From positions 1-64,000 of the forward strand of contig JAQGLY010000007.1 in NCBI GenBank assembly GCA_028292625.1: a stretch of DNA of 64,000 nucleotides, read 5' to 3'. The position numbers and the translations under genes are program-made. A model generated the notes under the pieces. It was not told where the DNA came from. It saw nothing but the letters and a program-made list of their open reading frames with translations, and did not search any database. This document shows positions 17,723-26,422 of this stretch, piece after piece. This DNA comes from Herbaspirillum sp. (GTDB lineage: Bacteria > Pseudomonadota > Gammaproteobacteria > Burkholderiales > Burkholderiaceae_D). Each line of letters begins with the position of its first letter. Position 1 is the stretch's first letter.

Positions 17723-19132
17723 CTAAGCGTTGCCGATGGCGGCGGCGGTGCGGCGCTGAACGTGCCGCATATACGCCAACAGGCCGGCCGCCACCAGCCC
17801 CAGGCTGATGCTGTTGCCCAGCCAGAAACCGGCCGCCCCCTGCAAAGCCGGCGGCGCAATGCCGAACGGATTCAGACCCAGCACATAACCGATGCTGATC
17901 CCGACGCCCCACAGCGAGACGGCATACATCACGGTCGGTATGACCGCCACTTTATAGGCGCGCAGCACATACGCCGTGGTGACCTGCACCGAATCGAACA
18001 ATTGATAAAAAGCGATAAACAGGAATAGCGGCATCGCGGCCGCGATCGTGACCGGGTCCGGGGTATAGGCGCGGATGATCCAGGCGCGGGTAAACCACAC
18101 CACGACTCCGAGCAGCACCGACGCTATCGCGGCCAGCCGGATCCCGGCGTAAGCAATGCGGCGCGCGGCATGGGCGCTGCGCGCGCCGATGGCTTGCGCC
18201 ACCAGCGTGCCGGTCGCCCCCGCGATCGATTGCGGCAGCATGTACAGCACGGTGCCGACATTGGCGGTGATCTGATGGCTGGCGACGGCGGTGGCGCCCA
18301 GGCGCGCGATAAACACCGCCATGCAGGTAAAGGCGGTGACTTCGATGAAATAACTCATGCCGATCGGAATGCCTAGCTTCAGCAGGGAGCGCTGCGCTTT
18401 CCACCGCGGCGGCGGGAAGCCGTGGTCGAATAAATGCAGTTGCCGGTAATAATGCAGCCGCCGCATCGCCAATATGCCGGTTAACAACATCAGCCACGAC
18501 AGTATGGTGGTGGCGATCGCGCATCCCGGCCCGCCGAACGCAGGCAGTCCGAGCCCGCCGAAGATGAACAGTGCGTTCAACGGCAGTTTGCCGCACAGCG
18601 CCAATACCTGAATCAGCATCACCATTTTCGGTCTGCCGATGGCGGTGTTGAGCGAGGTGTAGACGCGAAATCCAAGCGTCGCGGGCAGCGCCAGCGCTTG
18701 TATCTTCAAATACAGCGTGGCCTTGACGATCAGTGCAGGGGATGCGTGCGCCAGCGTCAGGAACAATGGCGAGAAAAACAGCGCGATACAGCCGATCACG
18801 CTTAAAAATACGGCCAGCCAGATACCCTGCTTGACCTCCGGGCCGATCGCCGCCATTCGTCCGCCGCCGTACAGTTGACCGATGCGCGGCAGCAGCGCCT
18901 GCACCACGCCCGACAGGCCCACGAAAATGCTGACGTACACCGAAACGCCCAGCGCCATCGCGGCCAGATCCAGCGTCGAAAAGCGCGAGGTCATCGCGGT
19001 ATCGATCACGCCGTTGGCGATGACCGCCAACTGGCCGATCAGAATCGGCCATGCCAGGCGCGCGATGCGAACGGTGGCATTGGCCGTATCGGTCGCCGAT
19101 CCGGGCGCGCCGGCGGACGTCATCGAACTCAT
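17723..19132 (-). CDS. MATE family efflux transporter
   Basis: This 469-residue inner-membrane protein has twelve hydrophobic spans in two repeated halves, typical of the NorM-like branch of cation-coupled MATE exporters. Family-like features include LAWPILIGQLAVIANGVIDT in the first span with AMALGVSVYV after it, and GIPIGMSYFIEVTAF at the start of the second half. Its gene begins nine bases after the end of the glycosyltransferase gene on the same strand, so the two probably form an operon. Substrate is unknown. Confidence 0.9.
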   Translation of the reverse strand: MSSMTSAGAPGSATDTANATVRIARLAWPILIGQLAVIANGVIDTAMTSRFSTLDLAAMALGVSVYVSIFVGLSGVVQALLPRIGQLYGGGRMAAIGPEVKQGIWLAVFLSVIGCIALFFSPLFLTLAHASPALIVKATLYLKIQALALPATLGFRVYTSLNTAIGRPKMVMLIQVLALCGKLPLNALFIFGGLGLPAFGGPGCAIATTILSWLMLLTGILAMRRLHYYRQLHLFDHGFPPPRWKAQRSLLKLGIPIGMSYFIEVTAFTCMAVFIARLGATAVASHQITANVGTVLYMLPQSIAGATGTLVAQAIGARSAHAARRIAYAGIRLAAIASVLLGVVVWFTRAWIIRAYTPDPVTIAAAMPLFLFIAFYQLFDSVQVTTAYVLRAYKVAVIPTVMYAVSLWGVGISIGYVLGLNPFGIAPPALQGAAGFWLGNSISLGLVAAGLLAYMRHVQRRTAAAIGNA

Positions 19133-19141
19133 GGAAGTCTA

Positions 19142-20860
19142 TTAATTAACCCGGCGATACAGGCGGAAGCGCTCATCGCGGTCCGATGGACGGCGTCCTT
19201 CCCATAGCATGCGCCAGCGGCCCGGATATTGCGACAATTGACGCCGCTGTGTATCGTCGTCGGCGATGCTGTCCTGCAGCAGCAGGAAGTCGCAGCGCAT
19301 GCCTTCGACTTCAGCGAATTTTACGCGGCCGAAATAGGCAAACGATGCGCGCTGCGCCGGACCGACATTGCTGTCGACGCATTGCTTGACCGGCGGCAGA
19401 TTGGCCGCGATCTGCTCGGCGACGCCGGCATAGCTCTTGCCATAGTTGATCCATGGCAGCCATAGCGTCATCAACAACAGCCAGCACAAAATCACGCCGC
19501 CGGACGACAGCACGACGGCGCGCCACAGCACCGACGGGCGCCGCGAGATGCGCCAATGCACCAGCGCGATCCACGACAGCGACGTCAGCACGGCGATCAC
19601 AAATGCGATCATGCTGAAACCGGGTTTGAAGCCGGGTGCCAGCTTGTAGGCATTTTTGGCGATCTGCGCCGGCCAGCCGGTTTCCTTGGCGATCCAGCCG
19701 ATCCAGATGAATGCGGCGCAGGTGGTCAGCGTCATCACCGAAAACCAGTCGACGGCGTTGATCGCGCCGCGTTTCATCGTCGGCAGACCGAACGCGGCCA
19801 GGATCGCCAGCGGCGGCAGCAGCGGCAGCAGCATGCCTTCTTCGTGATGGATATTCATCAGCGACAGCGCCACCAGCGGCACAAAAAACGCCACCGGCAG
19901 ACCGATGTGCAGCGCGGTGCGCTGCTCGCGCCAGGCGTAGACGGCCCAGATCGCGAACGGCCATGCCGGCCATGCAAACCAGACGCCGTATTTGAAGAAA
20001 TAATTGATCGATTCCAGCGTCGGCCAGTTGATCTGATACAGATTCCAACTCATCCAGGTGTCGATCTGGGTAGCGCTGTCGGGCACGATTTGCCTGGTGG
20101 CGAAGATCCATGCGGCCGAGATCAGCAGCGCTAGCGGCAGTGTATTGAAGATCAGGCGCGCCGCGATCCGTCGCTCGCGCATCAACGCATAGATGAACAG
20201 GCCGATCCAGATCGCCACCGGCAGCAGCCAGCCGCGCGTCAATACCAGCAGCCCCATCACCAGGCCCAGTCCGAGGCCGTGACGCAGTTTGGAGGAATCG
20301 AACAGACGGGTGGCGTAATACATCGCATACGCCAGCAACGCGATTTGCAGTGTTTTGGTGCCCGCTTCGTGGCTGTGCAGCAGCAGGCCGAGAAAACCGA
20401 GATAAATCAGAAAAGCGCCGTCGGCCAGCGTGCGGCCGTAATCGCGGGGTTCCGGCTGACCGCCGAAAGCCAGTTGCAGCGGCTGCGCTTCGGTGCGGCG
20501 GCCCAGCAGATAAGTGGTGTACCAGATCGATAGCGAACCGACCAGAAAAAACGCGGAGGTCGACACGTGCGCCGCCAGCGGATCGCCGAGCACGCGGCCG
20601 AACAGTTTGATCGATAGTGCGCCCAGCCAATAGGTCAGCGGACTTTCGGTCGGCAGCATCAGCCCGACCACGTTCGGCTGGAACCAGTCCAGCAGCGTTC
20701 CGTGCGCCATCGTCCACATGATGCCGAAACTGGTGGCGTCGACGTTTTTCCAGGGATCGCGGCCGATCAGGCCGGGCAGGATGTACAGCAGGCCCAGCGC
20801 CAGCAATGCCCAGCGGGGCAGCGCTTTGGTCGCGGAGGCGGGAAGGCGGACTGGCTTCAT
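19142..20860 (-). CDS. ArnT/PMT-like membrane glycosyltransferase
   Basis: This is a 572-residue polytopic membrane protein of the GT-C class (PMT_2/GT39-83-like). Such enzymes transfer a sugar from a polyprenyl-phosphate donor to lipid A, protein or another envelope acceptor on the periplasmic side. The early luminal loop GLIGRDPWKNVDATSF has the expected acidic residue. About eleven hydrophobic spans follow, and a soluble C-terminal tail (about residues 480-572) completes it. The start is the ATG at 20860, directly after an in-frame TTG. It is co-oriented with the MATE gene. The acceptor cannot be inferred; no lipid A or aminoarabinose genes are nearby. Confidence 0.8.
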   Translation of the reverse strand: MKPVRLPASATKALPRWALLALGLLYILPGLIGRDPWKNVDATSFGIMWTMAHGTLLDWFQPNVVGLMLPTESPLTYWLGALSIKLFGRVLGDPLAAHVSTSAFFLVGSLSIWYTTYLLGRRTEAQPLQLAFGGQPEPRDYGRTLADGAFLIYLGFLGLLLHSHEAGTKTLQIALLAYAMYYATRLFDSSKLRHGLGLGLVMGLLVLTRGWLLPVAIWIGLFIYALMRERRIAARLIFNTLPLALLISAAWIFATRQIVPDSATQIDTWMSWNLYQINWPTLESINYFFKYGVWFAWPAWPFAIWAVYAWREQRTALHIGLPVAFFVPLVALSLMNIHHEEGMLLPLLPPLAILAAFGLPTMKRGAINAVDWFSVMTLTTCAAFIWIGWIAKETGWPAQIAKNAYKLAPGFKPGFSMIAFVIAVLTSLSWIALVHWRISRRPSVLWRAVVLSSGGVILCWLLLMTLWLPWINYGKSYAGVAEQIAANLPPVKQCVDSNVGPAQRASFAYFGRVKFAEVEGMRCDFLLLQDSIADDDTQRRQLSQYPGRWRMLWEGRRPSDRDERFRLYRRVN

Positions 20861-21013
20861 CAATTGAGAACGTTGGTTTGTTTAGCCGATATTGTGCAGC
20901 AAAGTGCCGCCGGTTTAGAACTCTTTGGAACGCATTCCGGCCATTGCGCCAAGCAAAAAACGGTAAATTTCAAATGCATGAATGCAAACCGCCCCAGCGG
21001 AGCGGTGTACCGC

Positions 21014-21041
21014 AATAAAAAAGGCAGCCGCAGCTGCCTTT
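21014..21041 (-). terminator. rho-independent terminator of rpmE2
   Basis: A perfect 9-bp hairpin AAAGGCAGC/GCTGCCTTT has a 4-base loop. On the minus strand it is followed by a run of T, just beyond the rpmE2 stop. Confidence 0.85.
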
Positions 21042-21059
21042 CTTGCAAAGTATTGTAAA

Positions 21060-21332
21060 TCAGCCTGCGTCCGCGACTTGTGTCTTGGAACCGACAGCAC
21101 CGAATTTCTTACGGAATTTATCGACGCGACCGGCGGTATCGACGATTTTGTGTTTTCCGGTGTAGAACGGATGCGATTCGGAAGAAACTTCAATCTTCAC
21201 CAGCGGATAGGTTTTGCCTTCGAATTCCATGGTTTCGCGCGTCTTGATGGTTGAGCGAGTGACGAATTTGAAGTCGTTCGATACGTCGTGGAACAGTACT
21301 TCGACGTAATCTGGATGGATGCCTGCTTTCAT
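21060..21332 (-). CDS. rpmE2: 50S ribosomal protein L31, type B
   Basis: This 90-residue ribosomal protein of the large subunit begins [18 protein letters not shown] and has the conserved [12 protein letters not shown] segment. It lacks the CxxC zinc residues, so it is the zinc-free (C-minus, type B) L31. That paralogue replaces the zinc form during zinc limitation in many bacteria; here it may be the only copy or one of two. It stands between the rho terminator and its own terminator. No Zur site was recognised in the short upstream region. Confidence 0.95.
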   Translation of the reverse strand: MKAGIHPDYVEVLFHDVSNDFKFVTRSTIKTRETMEFEGKTYPLVKIEVSSESHPFYTGKHKIVDTAGRVDKFRKKFGAVGSKTQVADAG

Positions 21333-21441
21333 GATTGCCTTTTATTTAAGTTAGGTAGCCAATCGTCACTTCGTCGGTCGATGCTGCTTCTTGACCCGAT
21401 TGTCGATCACTTGCCCCGGAAAACCCAACAATATATCAGAA

Positions 21442-21486
21442 AAAAGCCCTGTTAAGTGAGCTGAACGCGCTTAACAGGGCTTTTTG
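21442..21486 (-). terminator. terminator downstream of rho
   Basis: A long stem pairs AAAAAGCCCTGTTAAG with CTTAACAGGGCTTTTT (21442-21457 with 21471-21486) around a 13-base loop. It has T runs on both strands. It lies 33 bases beyond the rho stop and ahead of rpmE2, so it separates the two minus-strand genes. Confidence 0.9.
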
Positions 21487-21518
21487 AGGCTCGGCAGATG
21501 GCTGCTTTTGCCTTTTTA

Positions 21519-22781
21519 TTAATTTCCGCGTTTCATCATGTCGAAGAATTCGGCGTTGTTTTTTGTCGACTTCATCTTGTCCAGGATGAATTCCATCGCT
21601 TCGATTTCGTCCATGCTGTACAGCAATTTGCGCAAAACCCAGATTTTTTGCAACTGGTCGGGTTTGATCAGCAATTCTTCGCGGCGGGTACCCGATTTGT
21701 TCAGGTTGATCGCCGGATAGACGCGCTTTTCGGCCAGGCGGCGCTCCAGATGGACTTCCATGTTGCCGGTGCCTTTGAATTCTTCAAAGATCACGTCGTC
21801 CATGCGGCTGCCGGTTTCGATCAGGGCAGTGGCGATGATGGTCAGCGAACCGCCTTCCTCGATATTGCGGGCGGCGCCGAAGAAGCGCTTCGGACGTTGC
21901 AGCGCGTTGGCGTCGACGCCGCCGGTCAGGACTTTGCCGGACGCGGGGATGACGGTGTTATAGGCGCGTGCCAGACGGGTGATCGAATCCAGCAGAATCA
22001 CCACGTCTTTTTTCATTTCGACCAGGCGCTTGGCTTTTTCCAGCACCATTTCGGCCACTTGAACGTGACGCGTGGCCGGTTCGTCGAAGGTCGACGCCAC
22101 CACTTCGCCGCGTACCGAACGCTGCATTTCGGTCACTTCTTCCGGCCGTTCGTCGATCAGCAGCACAATCATCACCGCTTCCGGGTGATTGGTGGTGATC
22201 GCGTGCGCAATATGCTGCAGCATCACGGATTTGCCGGACTTCGGCGACGCCACCAGCAGGCCGCGCTGGCCTTTGCCGATGGGCGCGATCAGATCGATGA
22301 CGCGGCCGGTGATGTTTTCCTCGCCGCGCATGTCGCGTTCCAGCGGCAGCGGCTTGTTCGGATGCAGCGGCGTCAGGTTTTCAAACAGGATGCGGTGCTT
22401 GGAGGCTTCCGGCGATTCGCCGTTGACCTTGTCCACCTTGACCAGCGCGAAATATCGCTCGCCGTCTTTCGGCGTGCGGACTTCACCCTCGATCGAATCG
22501 CCGGTATGCAGATTGAAACGACGGATCTGAGAGGGCGAAATGTAAATGTCGTCGGTGGACGCCATGTAGCTGGCGTCCGGCGAGCGCAGGAAGCCGAAGC
22601 CGTCAGGCAGCACTTCCAGGGCGCCGTCGCCGAAAATTTGCTCGCCTGATTTCGCGCGCTTCTTCAGAATCGCGAACATCAGCTCCTGTTTGCGCAAACG
22701 CGCTGCGCCCTCGATCTCCAGGCCGATTGCCATTTCAAGCAGGGCAGAGACGTGTAACGCCTTTAATTCGGATAAGTGCAT
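21519..22781 (-). CDS. rho: transcription termination factor Rho
   Basis: Rho is the hexameric RNA-dependent ATPase/translocase that ends transcription at rut-containing RNAs. The 420-residue protein has the N-terminal helical and OSB fold ([20 protein letters not shown]), then the RecA-like core. The core has Walker [10 protein letters not shown], the Q-loop/R-loop region, Walker [17 protein letters not shown], and [20 protein letters not shown]. Length matches the canonical short form without an insertion domain. It lies between trxA and rpmE2 on the minus strand. Its leader is notably C-rich (see findings). Confidence 0.98.
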   Translation of the reverse strand: MHLSELKALHVSALLEMAIGLEIEGAARLRKQELMFAILKKRAKSGEQIFGDGALEVLPDGFGFLRSPDASYMASTDDIYISPSQIRRFNLHTGDSIEGEVRTPKDGERYFALVKVDKVNGESPEASKHRILFENLTPLHPNKPLPLERDMRGEENITGRVIDLIAPIGKGQRGLLVASPKSGKSVMLQHIAHAITTNHPEAVMIVLLIDERPEEVTEMQRSVRGEVVASTFDEPATRHVQVAEMVLEKAKRLVEMKKDVVILLDSITRLARAYNTVIPASGKVLTGGVDANALQRPKRFFGAARNIEEGGSLTIIATALIETGSRMDDVIFEEFKGTGNMEVHLERRLAEKRVYPAINLNKSGTRREELLIKPDQLQKIWVLRKLLYSMDEIEAMEFILDKMKSTKNNAEFFDMMKRGN

Positions 22782-22869
22782 ATGTGTGTGTCGAGTCCCG
22801 AGATGGGAAATATATGGTGGGGGAGGGGGATGTGCTGCGCGAATCGAAACAGTGGGTTGGGTAAAAGGC

Positions 22870-22948
22870 TGCGATCAGAACGCGATAAATAATAACGCGA
22901 TAAACAAAAACGCGGCAATAACAAACCAGCGATAACGGGTTGCGATAA
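22870..22948 (-). repeat. imperfect GCGATAA repeat array upstream of rho
   Basis: Five or six imperfect copies of (C)GCGATAA occur at about 22870, 22881, 22896, 22911 (degenerate), 22929 and 22942, mostly 13-17 bases apart. They lie 90-165 bases upstream of the rho start, between the trxA terminator and rho. The minus-strand transcript would read repeated UUAUCGC. Confidence 0.6.
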
Positions 22949-22952
22949 AAAA

Positions 22953-22974
22953 CGGTGATACGAAGGTATCACCG
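22953..22974 (-). terminator. terminator of trxA
   Basis: A perfect 9-bp stem CGGTGATAC/GTATCACCG has a GAAG loop and, on the minus strand, is followed by TTTTTT. It is placed 12 bases after the trxA stop. Confidence 0.88.
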
Positions 22975-22985
22975 CCAATAATACA

Positions 22986-23312
22986 TCAAATATTGTCGTC
23001 GATAAAAGAGATCAATTGGCTTTTTGCCAGAGAACCGACTTTTTGTGCGACTACGTTGCCGTTCTTGAACAGAATCAGTGTAGGAATGCCGCGGATGCCG
23101 AATTTGGCCGGAACCGCCTGGTTTGCATCGACGTCGAGCTTGGAGATCTGCAACTTGCCGGCGTATTCCTTGCCGACTTCTTCCAGGATCGGGGCGATCG
23201 CCTTGCAAGGACCGCACCATTCCGCCCAGAAGTCGACCAGCACGGGCTGGCTCGACTTCAGTACATCGGCGTCGAAAGAGGCATCGGTAATATGTTTAAT
23301 ATGTTCGCTCAT
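22986..23312 (-). CDS. trxA: thioredoxin TrxA
   Basis: This 108-residue cytoplasmic thioredoxin is a general disulfide reductase. The active site [13 protein letters not shown] is present with the cis-proline in [14 protein letters not shown] 23312 is preceded by AGGA seven bases upstream. The trxA-rho order is conserved in many proteobacteria. A possible promoter lies upstream on the minus strand, with TATAGT near 23433. Confidence 0.97.
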   Translation of the reverse strand: MSEHIKHITDASFDADVLKSSQPVLVDFWAEWCGPCKAIAPILEEVGKEYAGKLQISKLDVDANQAVPAKFGIRGIPTLILFKNGNVVAQKVGSLAKSQLISFIDDNI

Positions 23313-23671
23313 AATGGGTTCCTGGCACTGAGATGGATCAGTGGATTCGGGTTTTAGTCAGGGTTTAGTCTGGTAGCGTTGAAAACGGTTCAAAGTCCCG
23401 CGACAGCCAACGACGCTTCCGAACTATAGTAAGCAATTGGAGGCGTCGAATGCGAATTCAAGAATTATTTTGTATGCGGCTGTATCGACAGGATTCGATT
23501 TGATGATTTCGAATCATAACCCATTTTCAGACCATGTGTGATTTGCCGTCCGGTTTTCCGCCGCCTCGCATAGAATGACGGCAATCCGGTTCGGCGCGCA
23601 GTGGCCGGCCCGCCTTGCGTCGATATGATTTAGCCCGATTTTCCGACCCTTTTCCACTTCTGCGAGCCCGC
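23313..23671. other. intergenic region between trxA and addB
   Basis: This 359-base divergent spacer has no convincing gene. On the minus strand TTCGAC, 16 bases, TATAGT is a plausible trxA promoter. Toward addB no clear promoter was seen. A short direct repeat, GTTTTAGTC/GGTTTAGTC, is present near 23355-23370. Confidence 0.5.
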
Positions 23672-26422
23672 ATGCTGCATCCCGCATTATCGATTCCGCC
23701 GTCTGCATTGTTTTGGCGCAACGCCGCCAAAGCGGTGATCCGGCGTTGCGAGGAATTGCGCCTGATTGCGCCCGCGGCTACCGATTTTTCCGCGTTGCGG
23801 GTGGTGGTTCCGGCGTTTGCGCATGCCGGATACCTGAAGCAGGCCTTGACTGAAGCGCTGGCGGAAGCCGCCGCAGGAAAGGCGGCGCCCGCCTATATCG
23901 CTCCGCACATCGTCACATTGAGCGGCTGGCTGGCATTGCAGCCCCCGGCCGCCGTTGCGCCTGCGCACGAAAGCGAGCGGCTGATGCGGCTGTATGCCGA
24001 GTTGCGCCAGCACGGCTGGCTTAAAAAAATGTTCGGCGCGCGCCGCAATGCCGATCTGCTGCCGCTGGCCCAGACGCTGCTGGCGCTGTCCGACGAGCTG
24101 ACGCAGGCCTTGCTGCCTGCGATGCAGCGCGCGCCGGACGACATCGAGGCGCGCTGGACCGCCGCGCTGGCGCAATTGCCGCCGTCGGCGCGCGAACTGT
24201 TGTCGGACGAAGCCCAACTGGTTTGGTCGATCTGGCGCAGTCAACTCGACGGCAGCGATGCTTGCGCGCTGTATTTTGGGCAAATGCTGCAGCTCGCGGC
24301 CGAGGCCACAGAGCCGCTCATCTGGATCGCGCCGGCGCAGATGTCGCCGATGGAAACGGATTTTCTGCGCCGCTATGCCGAACGCTGCCCGGTGTTGCCG
24401 GTGACGCTGGATTGGCGCAACCCCCCGCCTTTATATGGTGCCGCATGGCATGAACTGAGCGCGGCGGAACACGATGCCGATGACGCCGCCGGCCGGTCTG
24501 TCGGTGAGGACGCGGGCGCGGCATCGATTGCGACGCCGTCCGGCCTGGCGATCTGCCAGGCCGACAGCCTGGAAGACGCCGCCGTGCAAGGCGCGCAGAC
24601 CATCGTCGATTGGCTGCAGGCCGGCAAAAGCCGCGTCGCCATTGTGGCGCAGGACCGGATGACGGCGCGCCGCATCCGGGCGCTGCTGGAGCGGGCCGAG
24701 ATCCACATCGCCGACGAAACCGGCTGGACCTTGTCGACCACGCGCGCGGCATCGGTGCTGGCGGCCTGTTTCGATGCCGTCGCCGCGCATGGCGATACCA
24801 AGGCCTTGCTGGATTTGCTGAAGTCGCCGTACGTTTTCGTCGACGTGGAGGACAAGGCCGATTGCCTGACCACGATCGAGCTGGCCTGGCGGCGCGCCAA
24901 CGTGCTGGGCGGATGGGACGCGGTCGTCGACAGTTTGCAGCGATGGCCGCCGTCGCGCGAGCTGGTGCGGCGCGCGGTCCATCAGGTGCGGCAATTGAGC
25001 GGCCGCAAAACCTTGCCGGAGTGGAGCGCGCTGACGCTGGGCATGCTCGACGCGCTGGCGGTGCCGCAGGCGCTGGTTGACGACGATGCCGGACAACTGA
25101 TGTTGCAAATGCTGCAGGACATCGAACGCGGCAGCGCGGCCCTGGGCGCGCCGTTTACATTTTCGGAATGGCGCGCATTCGTCGGTTTGCAGATGGATGC
25201 GATTTCGTTCATGCCGCCGGTGAGCGATCGCCGCGTCGTGATGCTGCCGCTGAACGGCTCGCGGCTGCGGCGTTTCGACGCTGTATTGGTGGTTGGCGCC
25301 GATGCCGGCCATTTGCCATCGCAGGCGCAGGAGGCCCTGTTCTTTTCCAATGCGGTGCGGCACGAATTGGGATTGGCCACGCGGGCATCGCGTCAGCAGC
25401 AGCAACTGCGCGATCTGGCGCAAGTATTGTTGAGCCATGATCAGGTCGTGTTTTGCTGGCAAACGCACCAGGACGGCGAACCCAATCCATTGAGCCCGTG
25501 GATAGAACGATTGCAACTGACGCTGGCGCTGGCCGGACGGCCGCCGCTGCCTTTGCATCGCGCGGCGTTGCCGTCCCGCAGCCTGCGCCCGATGCTGTCG
25601 GCGATGCCGGCGCCGTCGGCGGCGGCGTTGATGCCTCCGAAATTGTCGGCCAGCGGCTACAACAGTTTCGTCGCCTGTCCTTATCAATTCTTTGCCGGGC
25701 GCATGCTGGGCCTGAACGCGCTCGACGAATTCAGCGACATGCCGGAAAAGCGCGATTACGGAGACTGGCTGCACCGTATCCTGACTTCGTATCACGAAAC
25801 CTTGCGCGATCGGCCCGTGCCGCCGGCCGAGCGCGCCGCTCTGCTGAGCGCGATATCCGAGGAGGTATTCGGCCAGGCCCTGAATCAGCATCCGGCCGCG
25901 CTGGGCTATTACATGCGCTGGCAGAAAGCGATGGCGCCCTATCTGGAATGGGCCAATGCGCATGAAGCCGAAGGATGGACATTCGCGATCGGCGAACAGG
26001 CGTTCGAAAAGCCGCTGCACTGGAAAGACGGCGAGCTGACCCTGCACGGCCGTATCGATCGCATCGATCAGCGCATCGGCGAAAACGGCGGCAGCGAACG
26101 CGCGGTGCTCGATTACAAAACGCGCAATCAAGCCTCGCTGCGTGAAAAATTACGCGACGGCGAAGATCATCAATTGGCGTTTTACGGCCTGTTGTCCGAT
26201 CGTCCGGTCGATAGCGCGCAATATGTCGCGCTGGAGCCGACCGGCGACAAGCTTGGAGCGGTGGACGCGCCGGACTACGCGCAACTGCAGCAGATATTGC
26301 AAACCGAAATGACGTCGCAAATGGCGGCGGTGGCGCACGGCGCGCCGCTGCCCGCCAATGGCGTGGAGTCGGTTTGCCAGTATTGCGATGTGCGCGGTTT
26401 GTGCCGCAAGGGAGCATGGTGA
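23672..26422 (+). CDS. addB: AddB-like PD-(D/E)XK nuclease/helicase subunit
   Basis: This is the probable second subunit of an AddAB double-strand-break resection complex that makes recombinogenic 3' ends. The 916-residue protein resembles AddB: a degenerate helicase part, then a C-terminal nuclease domain with VLDYKTRNQ. The four cysteines expected for the AddB iron-sulfur staple are visible: one in FVACPYQFF and three in CQYCDVRGLC at the very end. The helicase part has no strong Walker A, as in AddB. I prefer ATG 23672; a TTG 57 bases earlier is also in frame. Its stop overlaps the start of addA by one base. Confidence 0.88.
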   Translation: MLHPALSIPPSALFWRNAAKAVIRRCEELRLIAPAATDFSALRVVVPAFAHAGYLKQALTEALAEAAAGKAAPAYIAPHIVTLSGWLALQPPAAVAPAHESERLMRLYAELRQHGWLKKMFGARRNADLLPLAQTLLALSDELTQALLPAMQRAPDDIEARWTAALAQLPPSARELLSDEAQLVWSIWRSQLDGSDACALYFGQMLQLAAEATEPLIWIAPAQMSPMETDFLRRYAERCPVLPVTLDWRNPPPLYGAAWHELSAAEHDADDAAGRSVGEDAGAASIATPSGLAICQADSLEDAAVQGAQTIVDWLQAGKSRVAIVAQDRMTARRIRALLERAEIHIADETGWTLSTTRAASVLAACFDAVAAHGDTKALLDLLKSPYVFVDVEDKADCLTTIELAWRRANVLGGWDAVVDSLQRWPPSRELVRRAVHQVRQLSGRKTLPEWSALTLGMLDALAVPQALVDDDAGQLMLQMLQDIERGSAALGAPFTFSEWRAFVGLQMDAISFMPPVSDRRVVMLPLNGSRLRRFDAVLVVGADAGHLPSQAQEALFFSNAVRHELGLATRASRQQQQLRDLAQVLLSHDQVVFCWQTHQDGEPNPLSPWIERLQLTLALAGRPPLPLHRAALPSRSLRPMLSAMPAPSAAALMPPKLSASGYNSFVACPYQFFAGRMLGLNALDEFSDMPEKRDYGDWLHRILTSYHETLRDRPVPPAERAALLSAISEEVFGQALNQHPAALGYYMRWQKAMAPYLEWANAHEAEGWTFAIGEQAFEKPLHWKDGELTLHGRIDRIDQRIGENGGSERAVLDYKTRNQASLREKLRDGEDHQLAFYGLLSDRPVDSAQYVALEPTGDKLGAVDAPDYAQLQQILQTEMTSQMAAVAHGAPLPANGVESVCQYCDVRGLCRKGAW

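Noticed and set aside
22870..22948. Possible CRISPR-like repeat array
   Set aside because: Units are only 7-8 bases with irregular short spacing; no spacers of proper length and no cas genes.
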